From contig JAJDDJ010000001.1 in the NCBI GenBank assembly GCA_029260395.1, positions 1 through 64,000 of the forward strand: 64,000 bases of DNA, read 5' to 3'. A program made the position numbers and the translations under genes. Below the pieces are notes generated by a model. The model saw only the letters and a list, made by a program, of their open reading frames with translations. It did no database searches and had not been told where the DNA came from. The stretch comes from Phycisphaerales bacterium (GTDB lineage Bacteria; Planctomycetota; Phycisphaerae; Phycisphaerales; UBA1924). How positions within the stretch are numbered: the stretch's first letter is position 1; every line of letters starts with the position of its first letter. This document shows, one piece after another, positions 60,192 through 64,000 of the stretch.

Positions 60192-60866
60192 TTAGCCCGC
60201 CGCCTTGGCAGCCTTCGACCTGTACAGCCTCACAGCCGGACGCATCAGAACTACCGAACCGTTCGCTCCCGGTACCGGCCCCTTGACCAGCACCATGTTT
60301 TTGTCTGCTACCACACGAATCACATCAAGGCTACGCATCGTGACGCGCTCGTCGCCCATGTGACCGGACATCTTCTTGCCCTTTTTGGGCCGGCCGGACT
60401 TACCCGCGTTGGACCCGTGGCCCGCGATCGAGCCGGGCGAACGGTGCTTGCGTTCCACGCCGTGCGTGGCCTGCTGGCCCTTGAAGCCGTGCCGCTTCAT
60501 ACCGCCCTGGAAGCCCTTGCCCTTGCTCGTCCCGATCACATCCACAAAGTGAACGCCATCGAGCTTGTCGACCCCGAGCGAGTCGCCGACGGTGTACTCG
60601 GAGGTATCCGCGATGCGGAACTCGCTGTGGTGCCGCTTGGGAGTCGTGCCAGCCTTGTGATCGTGGGCGATCATCGACATTGTCGACCGCCTCGGCTTGA
60701 CTTCGTCGTAGCCGACCTGGACCGCCGTGTAGCCGTCCTTCTCCGCGCTACGAAGCTGCGTGACCACGTTGTCGAACAGCTCGATCACCGTCACCGGGAT
60801 CGACTGGTTCGTCTCCGAGAACACCCGGGTCATTCCGATCTTTTTGCCTGCGATCACAAAGGACAT
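60192..60866 (-). CDS. rplC: 50S ribosomal protein L3
   Basis: This 224-residue protein starts MSFVIAGKKIGMTRVFSETN. It has the central extension GTSKGKGFQGGMKRHGFKGQ, then QATHGVERKHRSPGSIAGHG, which carries the glutamine that PrmB methylates in other bacteria. Length is normal. A 285-bp gap without recognised features separates it from rplD. Confidence 0.96.
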   Translation of the reverse strand: MSFVIAGKKIGMTRVFSETNQSIPVTVIELFDNVVTQLRSAEKDGYTAVQVGYDEVKPRRSTMSMIAHDHKAGTTPKRHHSEFRIADTSEYTVGDSLGVDKLDGVHFVDVIGTSKGKGFQGGMKRHGFKGQQATHGVERKHRSPGSIAGHGSNAGKSGRPKKGKKMSGHMGDERVTMRSLDVIRVVADKNMVLVKGPVPGANGSVVLMRPAVRLYRSKAAKAAG

Positions 60867-61022
60867 AATCCAGCCTCTTCATTGCTTCTTGATCCCGGCT
60901 CGCTTATGCCGCCGCACCAGAGGAAGACTTCGTTTCTACTTGCCTATCGGCTCGCCGAGCCAAACGCCCGGCCCTTGAATGACAACCGGCCCGCCTCTCG
61001 ACGCGCCGGTCCAACCTCTTCT

Positions 61023-61352
61023 CTACGCCTTGATCTTCACGAACACACCCGCCGGTACAACGAGACGGTTGAGCGCCTCCACCGTCCTAGCGTTGGGCTC
61101 GACAATATCGATGATCCGCTTATGCGTTCTGATCTCGAACTGCTCGCGGCTCTTCTTATCAACGAACGGCGAACGCAGCACCGTGTAGCGCTCGATGCGC
61201 GTCGGCAGCGGCACCGGGCCCTTGACCTTGGCGTTGGTCCGTTTGGCGTGGTCCACAATCTCGCGTGCCGAAGCATCGAGAGCGATGTGGTCGTACGCCT
61301 CCATACGAATTCGGATCTTCGGGCCGCTCATGCTCGACATCGCTCCGTTCAT
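61023..61352 (-). CDS. rpsJ: 30S ribosomal protein S10
   Basis: First gene of the cluster. The core [40 protein letters not shown] and the C-terminal VDIVEPN-like block ([18 protein letters not shown]) are normal. The frame opens at 61352 with 109 residues. The ATG at 61331 ([10 protein letters not shown]) gives the more usual 102 residues and has GGAG eleven bases upstream. fusA, tuf and rpsG are not next to it. Confidence 0.95.
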   Translation of the reverse strand: MNGAMSSMSGPKIRIRMEAYDHIALDASAREIVDHAKRTNAKVKGPVPLPTRIERYTVLRSPFVDKKSREQFEIRTHKRIIDIVEPNARTVEALNRLVVPAGVFVKIKA

Positions 61353-61743
61353 TCACTCGCAACCGAAACACTCGGCGGCGACAATACCCCATCGGATGCT
61401 CTCGCATCCGAGAAAGAACCAACACGCTTTGTGCGACGGTGGCCGCTCCCGCAGCCGCGTGCACACGCCCCAATTCGGCCATCAAGGCCAGCGAACCAAC
61501 CCGGGTCCATCCGGGACGACACCTGTCCGCGCCGAGGCGAGCCCCAGAGGGTACGTCTCCCGCTTGCCGAGTCAATCGCACCCCCCCGATCACCAAACAT
61601 TTTTGTCACCTGCCCGGGGCCTTACCATCGAACGAACCCGCGCGGTGCAGCCATGCCGCCGCGCGAACCGATGACCCCCCTTCCCCCGCCGGGCCCTTTC
61701 CAGCGAATTCAAAGCCTCGGCCGCCACCCCTCCGGAGACCGCC
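61353..61743. promoter_or_regulatory. Divergent intergenic region upstream of the S10 operon
   Basis: This 391-bp region lies between rpsJ (minus) and a secreted-protein gene (plus). It must contain the main promoter of the ribosomal cluster. I cannot point to a clear -35/-10 pair or leader structure, and no gene was seen. Confidence 0.4.
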
Positions 61744-63186
61744 ATGCCACCCCGCTGCCTACCCCAACTGCTCGCCCTCGTCACCGCCAGTCTACTGACC
61801 GCAACTCCAGCCCCAGCCCAGACCTCCACCGCCGTCGTCGAGCTCTCCGATCGCCCCGTCGTCCGCGAATCTCTCGGCCTGCGACTCTTCCTGCCCATCG
61901 GGGCCGAGGCCCAGACCTACGAGCTCGGCGACCGCTCAAGCCTCACCGTGCTCCTTCCGAACAGCCTCGGGGTCATCAACATCCAGGACTCCGCCTCCGC
62001 GCCCGAGGCCACACTTTCTTCCATCTGCGACGGCATTATCCGCAGCCGGCTGTCCATCGATCCGCCCCGCCAGCTCCCAAAGCCCAACCAGCGCATGGGA
62101 CGCGGCGCCTTGCTTTCCCGCGCTCCAAACCTCACCATTGCCCAGGCCCACGGCCCGAGCCACCTCGCTGAGCGCCTCTACCTCGCCATCGAGGACAGCT
62201 CAAGCTCCGCCGCGGTCATGGGCTACACCGTCATCAAGCCCACCCCGACCCGCGTGCTCACTTTCGAGCTCATCACCGACCCCAACCGGTACGCCGAAGC
62301 TCGCAACATGTACGAGCTCACCGTCGCCTCAGCCACCATCGAAGACCCCACGAACATCGCAGAGAAACGACGCCTGGGCATCGAGACCGGCGTCCGATGG
62401 CTGCAAGACGTCAACCAGGACCGACTCACCACGGCCGTCCAATCCATTGGCGAAAACTGGAACTGGCAGCGGCTCTCCAAGCCCAGCCTCGCCGGCGGAG
62501 GCGACGATGCGGCAGAAGAAATCGGTTACCGCCGAATCAGCGCTCGCATCGGTAGGCGCGGCGACCTCCGCAAAGACAACATCCGCAACAACGGGATCGA
62601 CAACCAACGCGGCTACGTCGTGCGCATCGAGAGCCGAACACTGCACCAGAGTCTCATCATCGACAGCTCCGCAGTGTTCTTTCTCTCTCTCGACAAGAAA
62701 GAAGAAGCATGGTCTGTCGAGATGGCTATCCGCGATCAGAAAACCGGTCAGCTCCAACGCTCTTCCGAGATCGGTATCCGTCTCGACAACGACGTCACCG
62801 TCTCGACGCGCCTCGGCGATCAACCGCTCCAAACATCAAAGCCGCAGATCGAAGGCCCCGGCTACATCTCCCGCGTCGAGTCTTTCCTGCTCCCTTACCT
62901 GCTCGTTCAAACCGGCTTGCCCACCGAGTACCGTTTTTACTGCTTCCAGTCCCAGAGCGGCCGAATCCAGATGCGAGCCGATTCGCTCGAAACACGAAAC
63001 GACCAGCAGAACGGGGCCTGGACGCTCACGACTCGACTCAGCCAGGACGACGAGCCGCAGGTGGCCATCCTTGACAAAGCGGGCGCGATGCTGCTCACAC
63101 GCCTCTCAGACGGCGCGCGTTGGGAACCTATCGAGCTCGCCAAGCTCGGCAGACTTTGGCGCGCCAAGCGCCTCCCCATGAACTGA
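61744..63186 (+). CDS. Hypothetical exported protein
   Basis: This 480-residue protein has a Sec signal peptide (LLALVTASLLTATPAPAQ). The mature part is hydrophilic, beta-rich and without cysteine clusters, repeats or catalytic motifs that I recognise. Segments such as TYELGDRSSLTVLLPNSLGV and AERLYLAIEDSSSSAAVMGY suggest a globular soluble domain. I do not recognise a family. It is a single gene, divergent from rpsJ and convergent with the permease gene. Confidence 0.75.
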   Translation: MPPRCLPQLLALVTASLLTATPAPAQTSTAVVELSDRPVVRESLGLRLFLPIGAEAQTYELGDRSSLTVLLPNSLGVINIQDSASAPEATLSSICDGIIRSRLSIDPPRQLPKPNQRMGRGALLSRAPNLTIAQAHGPSHLAERLYLAIEDSSSSAAVMGYTVIKPTPTRVLTFELITDPNRYAEARNMYELTVASATIEDPTNIAEKRRLGIETGVRWLQDVNQDRLTTAVQSIGENWNWQRLSKPSLAGGGDDAAEEIGYRRISARIGRRGDLRKDNIRNNGIDNQRGYVVRIESRTLHQSLIIDSSAVFFLSLDKKEEAWSVEMAIRDQKTGQLQRSSEIGIRLDNDVTVSTRLGDQPLQTSKPQIEGPGYISRVESFLLPYLLVQTGLPTEYRFYCFQSQSGRIQMRADSLETRNDQQNGAWTLTTRLSQDDEPQVAILDKAGAMLLTRLSDGARWEPIELAKLGRLWRAKRLPMN

Positions 63187-63241
63187 TTGTTTGTGCGGAC
63201 CAATCGCGACCGTCAGGGAGCGGTCCAAACATGAAATCGCG

Positions 63242-64000
63242 CTAGCTCGCGCAGCAACTCGCCGCGGGCTTGGATCGAACCCGGCGCACCAGCCAACCCA
63301 CGACTGCCCACATCAGCACCGCCAGCAGCACGCCCCCCGCGATCTGGCCTGCGTACGAACTGCCGTGCTCATGCGCGAGCTCAAGCGGAGCGAGCGTCAT
63401 GTGCCGAGCGAGCAGCCCGTTGAGTGTTACTCCCGCCACGAACGACCCCCCAGCGATCACGCCCACATACACCGCAGCGCTGCGCACCCCAAAGTCCTTG
63501 ACCACCCACGCGATCGTCGCCGGATTCGTCGCTGGGCCCGCCAGCAGGAACACGAGCGCTGCGCCGGGCTCTACACCCGCAACGATCATCGCGAGTGCCA
63601 TCGGGGTCGAACTCGTCGCGCACACATACAGCGGGATCCCCACCACCAAGGCCACCAATGACTGCACCACCACGCCGCCGGGCAGCCCGGATCCGCTCGA
63701 CCATTCGCTCGGCACAAGCACGGTGATCAAGGCCGCGAGCGCAAGACCGATCAGCATCCATCCTGCGAGTGATGCAGGCAACGTCACCAGCGCAAACCGC
63801 ACAGACTCGACCAGCTTGCTCGCCATGCTCGATGGCGCAGCCTTCGATTCTGACTCGCCCCCGCAGCACGACCGCTCTTCCTGAGCGGGCATCGAGCCCA
63901 TCGACGCCGCATTTCCACCCAGCACGCTCAGCGATACCGACTTCGACTGCCGCTCTTTCTTCTCGCCCATCCGGTCCAAGCTCAAGCCGGTGGCCACCGC
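63242..64000 (-). CDS. SO_0444/ArsP-like heavy-metal permease, C-terminal part (5' end outside window)
   Basis: The frame runs to the window edge, so the start lies beyond it. A soluble linker with SCCGGESE is followed by a hydrophobic half with about four or five helices. It contains YVCATSSTPMALAMIVAGVE, then PGAALVFLLAGPATNPATI, the second-half signature of this permease family. The paired N-terminal half (with a CSCGVIP-like motif) would be outside. It ends in ASCCAS. Family members have been linked to Cu/Zn or organoarsenical efflux. Substrate here is unknown. Confidence 0.75.
   Translation of the reverse strand, partial: AVATGLSLDRMGEKKERQSKSVSLSVLGGNAASMGSMPAQEERSCCGGESESKAAPSSMASKLVESVRFALVTLPASLAGWMLIGLALAALITVLVPSEWSSGSGLPGGVVVQSLVALVVGIPLYVCATSSTPMALAMIVAGVEPGAALVFLLAGPATNPATIAWVVKDFGVRSAAVYVGVIAGGSFVAGVTLNGLLARHMTLAPLELAHEHGSSYAGQIAGGVLLAVLMWAVVGWLVRRVRSKPAASCCAS

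Noticed and set aside
59781..62171. A 796-codon open frame on the + strand running through rplD, rplC and rpsJ
   Set aside because: It is antisense to well-recognised ribosomal genes and its translation is Arg/His/Pro-rich with no family resemblance. Long shadow frames are expected in this GC-rich DNA.

Overview
The window looks like chromosomal DNA of a Planctomycete, most likely of the Phycisphaerae. The signs are high GC, secreted proteins with PEP-CTERM tails, HAF repeats, proteases ending in duplicated dockerin-like GPCP tails, Ser/Thr kinases fused to TPR or PD40 repeats, ThyX instead of ThyA, and a ribosomal-protein cluster with unusual extensions. No rRNA, tRNA or CRISPR array was found.

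Left part (1 to about 24.6 kb): an accessory region. It opens with the 3' end of an ArdC-type anti-restriction gene. A minus-strand metal-efflux operon follows (secreted Cys-containing protein, czcC, czcB, czcA, a short-T-loop PII-like protein, a small His-rich membrane protein). Next come a divergent P1B-2 Zn/Cd/Pb ATPase, a secreted YHYH lipoprotein, a truncated ACR3 arsenite-transporter gene, a P1B-4 ATPase and a broken alpha/beta-hydrolase gene. After these lie a Ser/Thr kinase with TPRs convergent with an FHA-GAF-PP2C phosphatase, then a divergent pair of a second YHYH protein and a thioredoxin-like protein. A frameshifted DUF1905/YdeI gene ends the region. Four copies (A-D) of a repeat ending in a tRNA-like 3' tail, most followed by a terminator hairpin, lie between these modules. 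Together with the broken genes they suggest stepwise insertion of DNA blocks.

Middle part (24.6 to 46 kb): ordinary chromosomal genes. These are glutaminase, two PEP-CTERM proteins, a kinase with TolB/PD40-like repeats, the ergothioneine genes egtB-egtD, a TPR/HExxH/PDZ secreted protein, thyX, an orphan MalK-type ABC ATPase, a third PEP-CTERM protein, an anchored MsrB-MsrA fusion, a subtilase and a matrixin-like metalloprotease with nearly identical C-terminal tails, and pheS.

Right part (46 to 61.4 kb): an S10-spc-alpha ribosomal cluster on the minus strand. The order is rpsJ, rplC, D, W, B, rpsS, rplV, rpsC, rplP, rpmC, rpsQ, rplN, X, E, rpsN, rpsH, rplF, R, rpsE, rplO, secY, rpmJ, rpsM, rpsK, rpoA, rplQ, with a strong terminator after rplQ. 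rpmD, rpsD, infA, adk and map are missing from their usual places. L22 carries an N-terminal HTH-like domain, S5 a Gly/Arg-rich tail, and L17 and L4 have long C-terminal extensions. Beyond it lie an unrecognised secreted protein and the edge of a heavy-metal permease gene.
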